Assembly (NCBI RefSeq): GCF_020618775.1
Contig: NZ_JAESVB010000002.1
Coordinates: 558,001 to 622,000, forward strand
Reading direction: 5' to 3'
DNA: 64,000 nt
DNA from: Acidisoma silvae
Lineage (GTDB): Bacteria; Pseudomonadota; Alphaproteobacteria; Acetobacterales; Acetobacteraceae
Shown one piece after another: positions 57,796 through 64,000 of the stretch (position 1 is its first letter; every line of letters begins with the position of its first letter). The position numbers were made by a program, and so were the translations under genes. The notes under the pieces are model-generated. The model was not told the DNA's origin, made no database searches, and worked only from the letters and a program-made list of their open reading frames with translations.

Positions 57796-58458
57796 ATGAT
57801 ATCTTGGACTTTGCTGCGTGTGGCGCTCATTGGTATCGCCCTTGCCGTTCCCCTTGCGACCGCTTCTGCCCAAACAGCGGATTCCAGCGATAATCTAGTC
57901 GCCGGTAGCGTTCTTGTGCGCGGTCGCATTCTCGGCGTCATCCCCAAACACGGCTCCGCCACCATTTCACGCATTGGCGGCCATCTGCAGAATTCCGACA
58001 GTGTGGCGCCGGAAGTCGATATTTCCTATTTCTTCACAAACCACATCGCTGTCGAAGCTGAGGTCGGATACGAGCATACGACGCTGACGGCGCAAGGCAC
58101 GCGCTTGGGCAATGTCGCGATCGGCAAGGTATCGAGCGTTCCGATATTCGTGGTGCCGCAATACCACCTTCTGCCTTTCTCTCGCTTCAACCCTTATATC
58201 GGCATCGGTCTGGCGATTCTGCCCTATTTCGACGCTGACCCCGCGGGTGGCTTGGTGCAGCAACTCTCGGTCTCGTCCGAAGCTGGCGCGATCTTTCAGA
58301 TTGGCGTCGACTACCGTGTGTCCGGCCCCTGGTACGCGAATTTTGACGTCAAGAAACTGATCCTGAGCGCTCACGCCACCGCGAATAACGGGGCATTGAG
58401 TGCTAGTGGACAAGTCAACCCCTGGGTCATCGGCGCGGGCATCGGCTACCGCTTCTGA
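57796..58458 (+). CDS. OmpW-family outer-membrane beta-barrel protein
   Basis: A 220-aa protein with signal peptide (cleavage after ASAQ) and alternating beta strands ending in VIGAGIGYRF, the C-terminal aromatic required for outer-membrane insertion. LVRGRILGVIPKHGSATISR and PEVDISYFFTNHIAVEAEVG are OmpW blocks. OmpW forms a narrow barrel for hydrophobic solutes. It is divergent from the M23 gene. Confidence 0.9.
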   Translation: MISWTLLRVALIGIALAVPLATASAQTADSSDNLVAGSVLVRGRILGVIPKHGSATISRIGGHLQNSDSVAPEVDISYFFTNHIAVEAEVGYEHTTLTAQGTRLGNVAIGKVSSVPIFVVPQYHLLPFSRFNPYIGIGLAILPYFDADPAGGLVQQLSVSSEAGAIFQIGVDYRVSGPWYANFDVKKLILSAHATANNGALSASGQVNPWVIGAGIGYRF

Positions 58459-58522
58459 CCGGCCAAGCTGGACAAGCGCCACGGAACACGGCACCTCGCC
58501 TCCGTTGCTTTTGACGGATCGG

Positions 58523-59482
58523 ATGATGGCCCTGACCGCTGGCCCGCTTTCCCTGCTCATCATGGGCTTTGGCGCCTTCGGCCAGGCTTTGGCCGGCGCC
58601 CTGCACCGGCGCGGCGACATCGCCATTTCGGTCTTCAGCCGCAACCCGCCGAAGGATGATGTGGCTTCGGCCGCTGTCTCCGCCTTCATTCATGACCTGC
58701 AGGCGATCGACCTCGGCGCTTATGACGTCGTCATTCTGGCCTTGCCCAGCGGCGCTCTGGCCTCCGTTCTCGACCGGTTGCCGCCGCATCGGCCCCGCGC
58801 CGTCATCCTTTCCTGCGTCAAGGGCATGGACGCGGAGACGCATGACTTCCCGACCGATCTGATTGCACAGCATCTGCCCGGCCATGTGGTCGGCATGCTT
58901 TCTGGCCCCACCTTCGCCAGCGAAATGCTGGCCGGCCACGCAGCCTGGATGTCGCTCGGCTGTGTCGAGGCTGAAATGGCACGCAGCATCGCCGCTAGGC
59001 TGGCCAGCCCGCTGCTGTCGCTGACGCCGACGACAGACCTGCGCGGACTGGAAATCGTCGGAGTCGCCAAGAATATCATCGCCATCGGCGCCGGCCTGGC
59101 GGAAGGGCTGGACCTGGGCGCCAATACCCGCGCCAGCTATGTCGCGCGCGGCATCAGGGAATTGTCCCTGCTTCTGCCCGCGCTTGGCGGAGAGGCGGAG
59201 ACCGTGCTGTCCCCCGGCGGCCTTGGTGATCTCATCCTCACCTGCACATCCGCACAGTCCCGCAATTACCGCTTCGGCCAGGATCTCGGCCGCAGCATGA
59301 CGGCGCAGACAGTGACACTCACGTCAGGTGCAATCCCGCTCGCGGAAGGCAGCCGCTCCATCACGGCTTTCCTCGCCTTCATCCGCCGCTCAGGCGCGGC
59401 GTCCGGCTATTTCGAGGGGCTGGCGGCGGCCATGGCCAATCCGGCCGAGATGGCGGCGCGGCTGCTCGCCACCATCGACTGA
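58523..59482 (+). CDS. gpsA: NAD(P)-dependent glycerol-3-phosphate dehydrogenase family protein
   Basis: A 319-aa protein with LLIMGFGAFGQALAGAL as the NAD(P)-binding motif (GxGxxG), LSCVKGMDAETHDFPTDL, MLSGPTFASEM, VGVAKNIIAIGAGLAEGLDL with the catalytic Lys, and LTCTSAQSRNYRFG. It makes glycerol-3-phosphate for phospholipids. It differs from most GpsA in GFGAFG rather than GAGAWG, so a second gpsA elsewhere may be the main one. The start at ATG 58523 has a second ATG three bases later; the longer frame from 58400 overlaps OmpW and lacks homology. Confidence 0.87.
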   Translation: MMALTAGPLSLLIMGFGAFGQALAGALHRRGDIAISVFSRNPPKDDVASAAVSAFIHDLQAIDLGAYDVVILALPSGALASVLDRLPPHRPRAVILSCVKGMDAETHDFPTDLIAQHLPGHVVGMLSGPTFASEMLAGHAAWMSLGCVEAEMARSIAARLASPLLSLTPTTDLRGLEIVGVAKNIIAIGAGLAEGLDLGANTRASYVARGIRELSLLLPALGGEAETVLSPGGLGDLILTCTSAQSRNYRFGQDLGRSMTAQTVTLTSGAIPLAEGSRSITAFLAFIRRSGAASGYFEGLAAAMANPAEMAARLLATID

Positions 59483-59492
59483 CGGCCTATCC

Positions 59493-59972
59493 TCAGATCG
59501 GAACGCCGGCGACGTTCTTGCTGGTCCTGATTGTCTGCAGCGTCTGCACGCGGCTCACCTCGGCCAGACCCGTCAGCTTTTGCGTCAGCACATTCTCATG
59601 GGCCGCATCCCGCGCGACAAGACGCAGCAGGAAATCGCCACCGCCCCGGATCATGTGGCATTCGCGCACTTCTTCCCAGACCGCCACCTGCTTCTCGAAG
59701 CCGGAGAGCACGGCCTCCTTCTGGCTTTCCAGCCCGACGATGACAAAAAACGTAATGCTCCAGCCGAGTTTCGAGCCATCCGTTTCGGCGTGATAGCCGC
59801 GGATAAGCCCGGCCTCCTCCAGCCGGCGCACACGCCGCAGGCAGGGCGGCGCGGAGATGCCGGCGCGTCTGGCCAGTTCCACATTGGTGATACGGCCATC
59901 GACCTGCAGTTCGGTCAGTATTCTGCGGTCGATCGCGTCGAAATCGACAAGCTCATTCGGGTCGGTCTTCAT
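59493..59972 (-). CDS. Lrp/AsnC-family transcriptional regulator
   Basis: A 159-aa regulator: helix-turn-helix LVDFDAIDRRILTELQVDGR and NVELARRAGISAPPCLRRVR (residues about 8-55), then the RAM ligand domain FVIVGLESQKEAVLSGFEKQ. It is divergent from trxB across 172 bp, and Lrp/trxB neighbours are common in alphaproteobacteria. The start at ATG 59972 is preferred over 60050. Its last bases lie 10 nt from the gpsA stop. Confidence 0.92.
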   Translation of the reverse strand: MKTDPNELVDFDAIDRRILTELQVDGRITNVELARRAGISAPPCLRRVRRLEEAGLIRGYHAETDGSKLGWSITFFVIVGLESQKEAVLSGFEKQVAVWEEVRECHMIRGGGDFLLRLVARDAAHENVLTQKLTGLAEVSRVQTLQTIRTSKNVAGVPI

Positions 59973-60014
59973 AGAAAGATCCAAATACTCTAAAGCGCCC
60001 AAAGCTGGCGCCGC

Positions 60015-60036
60015 GCGCAATATTATTTCATTGGCC
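60015..60036. promoter_or_regulatory. AT-rich dyad in the Lrp/trxB promoter region
   Basis: CAAT-N8-ATTG, with the AT-rich core TATTATTTC, lies between the divergent regulator and trxB. AT-rich dyads of this kind resemble Lrp/AsnC sites. It is a candidate for self-regulation and control of trxB. Confidence 0.35.
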
Positions 60037-60144
60037 TGCGGTGCGGGCAATGGTATCGAGGCCGACCCGGCAGTCTTTTCCTTGCCTTAGCTTCCGGTGG
60101 GCCGATATCTTATTTTTGCTCGAATCGGTGGATCGACTTTTTTC

Positions 60145-61113
60145 ATGACCTCAATGCAACCCATTCCGGTGCTCATCATCGGTGCCGGTCCTGCAGGCTA
60201 TACCGCAGCGATCTACGCCGCGCGTGCCGGCCTGTCGCCTGTTCTTATTGCCGGGCTGCAGCCGGGCGGTCAGCTGACCATCACCACCGATGTCGAAAAT
60301 TATCCGGGTTTCGCCGACCCGATCCAGGGCCCCTGGCTGATGGAACAGATGGCGGCACAGGCCGAACGCATGGGCACGCGCATCATTCACGACATCGTGA
60401 CGGATGTTGATTTCACACGCCGCCCCTTCGTAGCCCTCACCGATTCGAATGAGCGATTCGAGGCGAATTCGGTGATCATCGCCACCGGCGCTTCCGCCCG
60501 CTGGCTGGAACTGCCGTCCGAACGCGCATTGCGCGGCGCAGGCGTTTCAGCTTGCGCCACCTGCGACGGCTTCTTCTATCGCGGCAAGACGGTTGCGGTC
60601 ATCGGTGGCGGCAATACGGCGGTCGAGGAAGCGCTGTATCTGACGCACCACGCCAGCCACGTCACGCTGATCCATCGCCGCGACTCGCTGCGCGCCGAGC
60701 GCATCCTGCAGGACCGCCTGCTATCCAATGCGAAAGTGTCGGTGATCTGGGATCACGCTGTCGACGAAGTTCTGGGCGCGGGTTCGCCTGCCGTCGTCAA
60801 CGGATTGCGCTTGAAGCATGTGCGGACAGGCGCGACACGCATGATCGACGTCGACGGCGTTTTCGTCGCCATCGGTCATACGCCGAACACCGCCGTCTTC
60901 AAAAATACGCTCGACCTCGACGCTGATGGCTATATCACCACGGAAAGCGGCACGACGCGCACCTCGGTGCCCGGCGTCTTTGCGGCCGGCGACGTGCAGG
61001 ATCGTATCTATCGTCAGGCGGTGACAGCGGCGGCCTCCGGCTGCATGGCGGCGCTCGATGCCGAAAAATGGCTGACGCATAGTGTTTCGAAAGTTTCTGT
61101 AGCGGCTTACTAA
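60145..61113 (+). CDS. trxB: Thioredoxin reductase
   Basis: A 322-aa FAD enzyme that reduces thioredoxin with NADPH. FAD motif LIIGAGPAGYTAAIYAARAG, redox pair ACATCDGFF with Cys137 and Cys140, NADPH motif VIGGGNTAVEEALYL, HRRDSLRAE and the GVFAAGDVQDRIYRQAVTAA closing segment are complete. Start at ATG 60145; a longer frame from 60097 has no homology. Works with TrxA (9144). Confidence 0.95.
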   Translation: MTSMQPIPVLIIGAGPAGYTAAIYAARAGLSPVLIAGLQPGGQLTITTDVENYPGFADPIQGPWLMEQMAAQAERMGTRIIHDIVTDVDFTRRPFVALTDSNERFEANSVIIATGASARWLELPSERALRGAGVSACATCDGFFYRGKTVAVIGGGNTAVEEALYLTHHASHVTLIHRRDSLRAERILQDRLLSNAKVSVIWDHAVDEVLGAGSPAVVNGLRLKHVRTGATRMIDVDGVFVAIGHTPNTAVFKNTLDLDADGYITTESGTTRTSVPGVFAAGDVQDRIYRQAVTAAASGCMAALDAEKWLTHSVSKVSVAAY

Positions 61114-61189
61114 GCTGCAATGGGGTGATGTGGAGGGCCATGTCACCCGCTCGAATGAACCTTATGGCTAGATGATTGGGATCGGCACG

Positions 61190-62074
61190 ATGGATTGGGA
61201 CAAACTAAGGGTTTTTCACTCGGTGGCGGAGGCGGGCAGCTTCACCCACGCGGGTGATACCTTGAACCTCAGCCAGTCTGCAGTTTCCCGCCAGATTTCG
61301 GCGCTTGAGGAAGCTCTTCAGGTTCCGCTGTTCCACCGCCATGCGCGTGGCCTGATCCTGACGGAACAGGGCGAGGCACTGAACAAGACAGTGCGTGAAG
61401 TCTTCGCGAAGCTCGCGATGACGGAAGCCCTGCTGACGGAAAGCAAGGAAAAGCCGGCCGGCCGCCTGAAGGTGACGACCACGGTGGGCTTCGGCTCCAT
61501 CTGGCTCGCCTCCCGCGTTCAGGCTTTCCTGGAGCAATATCCGGAAGTCTCGATGTCCATGCTGCTGGATGACGGCGATCTCGATCTCGCCATGCGCGAA
61601 GCCGATGTCGCCATCCGCATGCATCCGCCGAAGCAGCCCGATCTGGTGCAGCGCCATCTGATGGACATCCATTGGACGGTCTACGCCTCGCCGGAATACC
61701 TCAAGAAGCACGGCACGCCGCAGACCGCGGAAGACCTCGACAACCACAAGATCATCCTCTTCGGCGGCTACCAGCCCCCGGTCGAGGATATCAACTGGCT
61801 GGCCGAAGCCGGACGCCGCCCGGGCAATCCGCGCCGCGCCGCGCTGGAAATCAACAACCTGCACGGCATGGCGCTGGCCATCCGCTCGGGCCTCGGCATC
61901 GGCGTGCTGCCGGACTACCTCGGCCGCGACACCGAAGGCCTGGTTCACATCCTGCAGGAAGTGAAGGCGCCGAAGGTCGATGTCTTCTTCGTCTATCCGG
62001 AAGAGCTGCGGAATTCGAAGCGCGTTGCCGTCTTCCGTGACTTCCTGCTGGCCCATATCGCCGAAAAAGCCTGA
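61190..62074 (+). CDS. LysR-family transcriptional regulator
   Basis: A 294-aa regulator: MDWDKLRVFHSVAEAGSFTH, then DTLNLSQSAVSRQISALEEA as helix-turn-helix, and a substrate-binding domain from about residue 90 (LKVTTTVGFGSIWLASRVQA). The start at 61190 is the family form; an ATG at 61172 adds six residues. Next to trxB, it matches a group of alphaproteobacterial regulators found downstream of trxB, but no target can be assigned. Repeat copy 3 follows it. Confidence 0.92.
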   Translation: MDWDKLRVFHSVAEAGSFTHAGDTLNLSQSAVSRQISALEEALQVPLFHRHARGLILTEQGEALNKTVREVFAKLAMTEALLTESKEKPAGRLKVTTTVGFGSIWLASRVQAFLEQYPEVSMSMLLDDGDLDLAMREADVAIRMHPPKQPDLVQRHLMDIHWTVYASPEYLKKHGTPQTAEDLDNHKIILFGGYQPPVEDINWLAEAGRRPGNPRRAALEINNLHGMALAIRSGLGIGVLPDYLGRDTEGLVHILQEVKAPKVDVFFVYPEELRNSKRVAVFRDFLLAHIAEKA

Positions 62075-62083
62075 TTACCCAAG

Positions 62084-62165
62084 CCGTCATCCGCGCACCC
62101 GGTGCGCGGATCTACCCGTAAGGGCGCCCAAACGGGTAGATGCGCGGCATCAAGCCGCGCATGAC
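62084..62165. repeat. Paired palindromic (REP/BIME-like) repeat, copy 3 (18-bp shorter)
   Basis: An 82-bp version of copies 1 and 2 lacking 18 bp between CCCAAACG and the right-hand hairpin. Left stem ATCCGCGCACC pairs with GGTGCGCGGAT; right stem TGCGCGGC with GCCGCGCA, again differing by compensatory changes. It lies between the LysR and nth genes. Confidence 0.85.
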
Positions 62166-62190
62166 GACCGCATAAGGGCAATCCCCCCGC

Positions 62191-62919
62191 ATGACTGAAA
62201 CAACCGCTCTCGCTGCCGCCCGCCCGAAAGCGGCAAGCGCGCGCATGCCCAACAAGAACGTGCGTCCGTTTCTGGAAGCGCTCGCAGGCCATTGGCCCGA
62301 TGCGAAGACGGAACTCGTCTATTCGGATGTCTATACGCTGCTGGTCTCTGTCGTGCTGTCGGCCCAGGCGACTGATATTTCGGTCAACAAGGCCACCGGC
62401 CCGCTGTTCAAGTTGGCCGGAACGCCGCAGGCGATGGTGGCCCTCGGCGTGGAAGGCGTGGGCCGCTACATCAGGACGATCGGGCTGTGGCAGGGCAAGG
62501 CCCGCAATGTCGTGGCTCTGTCGGAAATCCTGGTCGCGCAATATGGCGGCGAAGTGCCGCATGACCGCGACGCGCTGGAAGCCTTGCCCGGCGTCGGCCG
62601 CAAGACCGCCAATGTCGTGCTGAACGTGGCCTTCGGCGAACCCACAATCGCCGTCGACACGCATCTGTTCCGGCTGGGCAATCGCACGGGCCTCGCGCCG
62701 GGCGCGACCGTCCGCGTGGTCGAGGATCAGCTCCTCAAGCGCATCCCGCCGGATATGCTGATGCATGCCCATCACTGGCTGATCCTGCACGGCCGCTACA
62801 TCTGCAAGGCGCGGCTGCCGGAATGCTGGCGCTGCAATGCCGCGCCCTGGTGCGGCCTGAAGACCAAGAGCCCGCCGCCCGCCGTGAAGCCGCCATCTCG
62901 GAAACACGTGGCCGCGTAA
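62191..62919 (+). CDS. nth: Endonuclease III
   Basis: A 242-aa DNA glycosylase/AP lyase for oxidised pyrimidines. The helix-hairpin-helix LPGVGRKTANVVL carries the catalytic Lys138, and Asp156 in TIAVDTHLFRLGNR completes the pair, spaced as in E. coli Nth. The 4Fe-4S cysteines follow the family spacing in CKARLPECWRCNAAPWC. The first 18 residues before MPNKNVRPF are Ala-rich and poorly conserved, so the true start may be the ATG at 62245. Confidence 0.95.
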   Translation: MTETTALAAARPKAASARMPNKNVRPFLEALAGHWPDAKTELVYSDVYTLLVSVVLSAQATDISVNKATGPLFKLAGTPQAMVALGVEGVGRYIRTIGLWQGKARNVVALSEILVAQYGGEVPHDRDALEALPGVGRKTANVVLNVAFGEPTIAVDTHLFRLGNRTGLAPGATVRVVEDQLLKRIPPDMLMHAHHWLILHGRYICKARLPECWRCNAAPWCGLKTKSPPPAVKPPSRKHVAA

Positions 62920-62961
62920 GCGCATTCGCGATAAAAGGCTGCGCATCACGAAGGAATTCGC

Positions 62962-64000
62962 ATGCGCATTGTTGTCGCCATGTCCGGCGGTGTGGATAGC
63001 TCAGTCGTCGCCGGTCTTCTCGCCGAACAGGGCCATGAAGTCATCGGCGTGACGTTGCAGCTGTACGATCACGGCCAGGCTGCGAAACGCAAGGGCGCCT
63101 GCTGCGCCGGTGAGGATATTCACGACGCGAAGCGCGTCGCCGACCGCATCGGCATTCCCCATTACGTCATCGACGCCGAAGCGCGTTTCCGCGCGGCGGT
63201 CATGGAAGACTTCGCCGCCAGCTACGCGGCCGGCGAAACGCCCGTGCCCTGCGTGCGCTGCAATCAGAGCGTGAAGTTCGGCGATCTGATCGCCATGGCG
63301 CGCGACCTGGGCGCGGAGGCCATGGCGACCGGCCATTACGTCCGCCGCATCGAAGGCCCGAACGGCGCGGAACTGCATCGCGCGGTCGACCCGGCGCGCG
63401 ACCAGAGCTGGTTCCTGTTCGCCACCACGCGCGAGCAGCTGGATTTCAGCCGCTTTCCGCTGGGCGATATGCCGGACAAGGCCGCCGTGCGCGCGGAAGC
63501 CGCGCGACTGGGTATGCAGGTCGCGGTGAAGCCGGACAGCCAGGATATCTGCTTCGTGCCGCAAGGCCGTTACACGGATATCATCGCCAAGCTGCGGCCC
63601 GAGGCGATGACGCCGGGTGATATCGTCGATGCCGAAGGCCGCGTTCTGGGCCAGCATGAGGGTATCGCGCGCTATACCGTGGGGCAGGCCAAGCGCCTGC
63701 GGCTGCCGCATCGGGAAGGCGAGGAAAGCCCGGTCGTGACGCAGTTGGACCCGGCCCGCCGTCGCATCATCGTCGGCCCCCGTCAGGGTGGCGTGCGCGA
63801 GGTGCGTCTGCGCGAGGTCAATTGGCTGGCAGATGCGCCTGAAGACGGCCTGCGGGTGACAGTGAAGATGCGCGCCCGCGCCGAACCCGCGCCCGCACTG
63901 GTGCGGCCCTTGGCTGCTGGTGGCGCCCTAGTGGTGCTGGATGAGCCTGCTCTGCCCGCCCCCGGCCAGGGCTGTGTCTTTTATCAGGGCGACCGCGTGC
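62962..64000 (+). CDS. mnmA: tRNA-specific 2-thiouridylase MnmA (C-terminal end beyond the window)
   Basis: The frame beginning MRIVVAMSGGVDSSVVAGLL is open to the window edge (346 codons). SGGVDSS is the PP-loop ATP motif; PCVRCNQSVKFGDL holds the first catalytic cysteine and DSQDICFVPQGRYTDII the second. MnmA puts sulfur on the wobble uridine of Lys, Glu and Gln tRNAs, using sulfur relayed from a cysteine desulfurase. AAGGA precedes the ATG. Follows nth by 42 bp. Confidence 0.95.
   Translation, partial: MRIVVAMSGGVDSSVVAGLLAEQGHEVIGVTLQLYDHGQAAKRKGACCAGEDIHDAKRVADRIGIPHYVIDAEARFRAAVMEDFAASYAAGETPVPCVRCNQSVKFGDLIAMARDLGAEAMATGHYVRRIEGPNGAELHRAVDPARDQSWFLFATTREQLDFSRFPLGDMPDKAAVRAEAARLGMQVAVKPDSQDICFVPQGRYTDIIAKLRPEAMTPGDIVDAEGRVLGQHEGIARYTVGQAKRLRLPHREGEESPVVTQLDPARRRIIVGPRQGGVREVRLREVNWLADAPEDGLRVTVKMRARAEPAPALVRPLAAGGALVVLDEPALPAPGQGCVFYQGDRV

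Overview
The window is high-GC bacterial chromosome from an alphaproteobacterium, most likely an Acetobacteraceae-like member of the Rhodospirillales. Support comes from the alphaproteobacterial-type AddAB pair in a tsaE-nucleotidyltransferase-addB-addA-trxA block, a DUF6476-RluD pair, a GAAC-N7-GAAC LexA box before uvrA, and a Rrf2-sufBCDS-sufT-sufA cluster. Taxonomy is inference from gene content. Gene density is very high, with many 4-nt ATGA/GTGA stop-start overlaps. I saw no rRNA, tRNA, CRISPR array, prophage or insertion sequence.

Layout. 1-10.4 kb: partial ferredoxin-NADP reductase, tsaE, a MurU-like nucleotidyltransferase, addB, addA, trxA and a hotdog thioesterase, with a glycosyltransferase-9-like gene and a UPF0178 gene on the opposite strand. 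10.4-25.3 kb: a catabolic island. On the minus strand run preT-preA (dihydropyrimidine dehydrogenase), an M20 carbamoylase-type amidohydrolase, an ATPase/permease/permease/NMT1-type ABC importer, then a Liv-type importer with a fused LivM-LivG protein. Dihydropyrimidinase (hydA) is divergent. Together these give uptake and reductive breakdown of uracil/thymine or related hydantoins to beta-amino acids, CO2 and NH3. 25.3-26.7 kb: a VapBC-like toxin-antitoxin pair with a readable promoter/operator, a VOC protein and a small coiled-coil protein. 26.7-32.9 kb: the SUF Fe-S assembly operon. 33-43.2 kb: agmatinase-family ureohydrolase, two small membrane proteins (one only 26 aa), an SDR/LysR divergent pair, a DenD-like dehydrogenase, DUF445, DUF6476, RluD and two MFS exporters. 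43.2-48.5 kb: manC (carrying a parS-like 16-mer), a ClC H+/Cl- exchanger, a TPR-GGDEF diguanylate cyclase and ssb. 48.7-64 kb: uvrA, a divergent SDR, a TetR-map pair under a large palindrome, YegD-type Hsp70, a secreted small protein, a YdcF-type protein, an M23 peptidase, an OmpW-like porin, gpsA, an Lrp/trxB divergent pair, LysR, nth and a partial mnmA.

The most interesting non-coding signals are: a dispersed family of paired palindromic repeats (three copies, stems kept by compensatory changes); a near-consensus parS site inside manC; a 34-bp palindrome that covers the start codon of a TetR gene; and a TTG-initiated 26-aa membrane microprotein with a strong ribosome binding site between a structured leader and a terminator.
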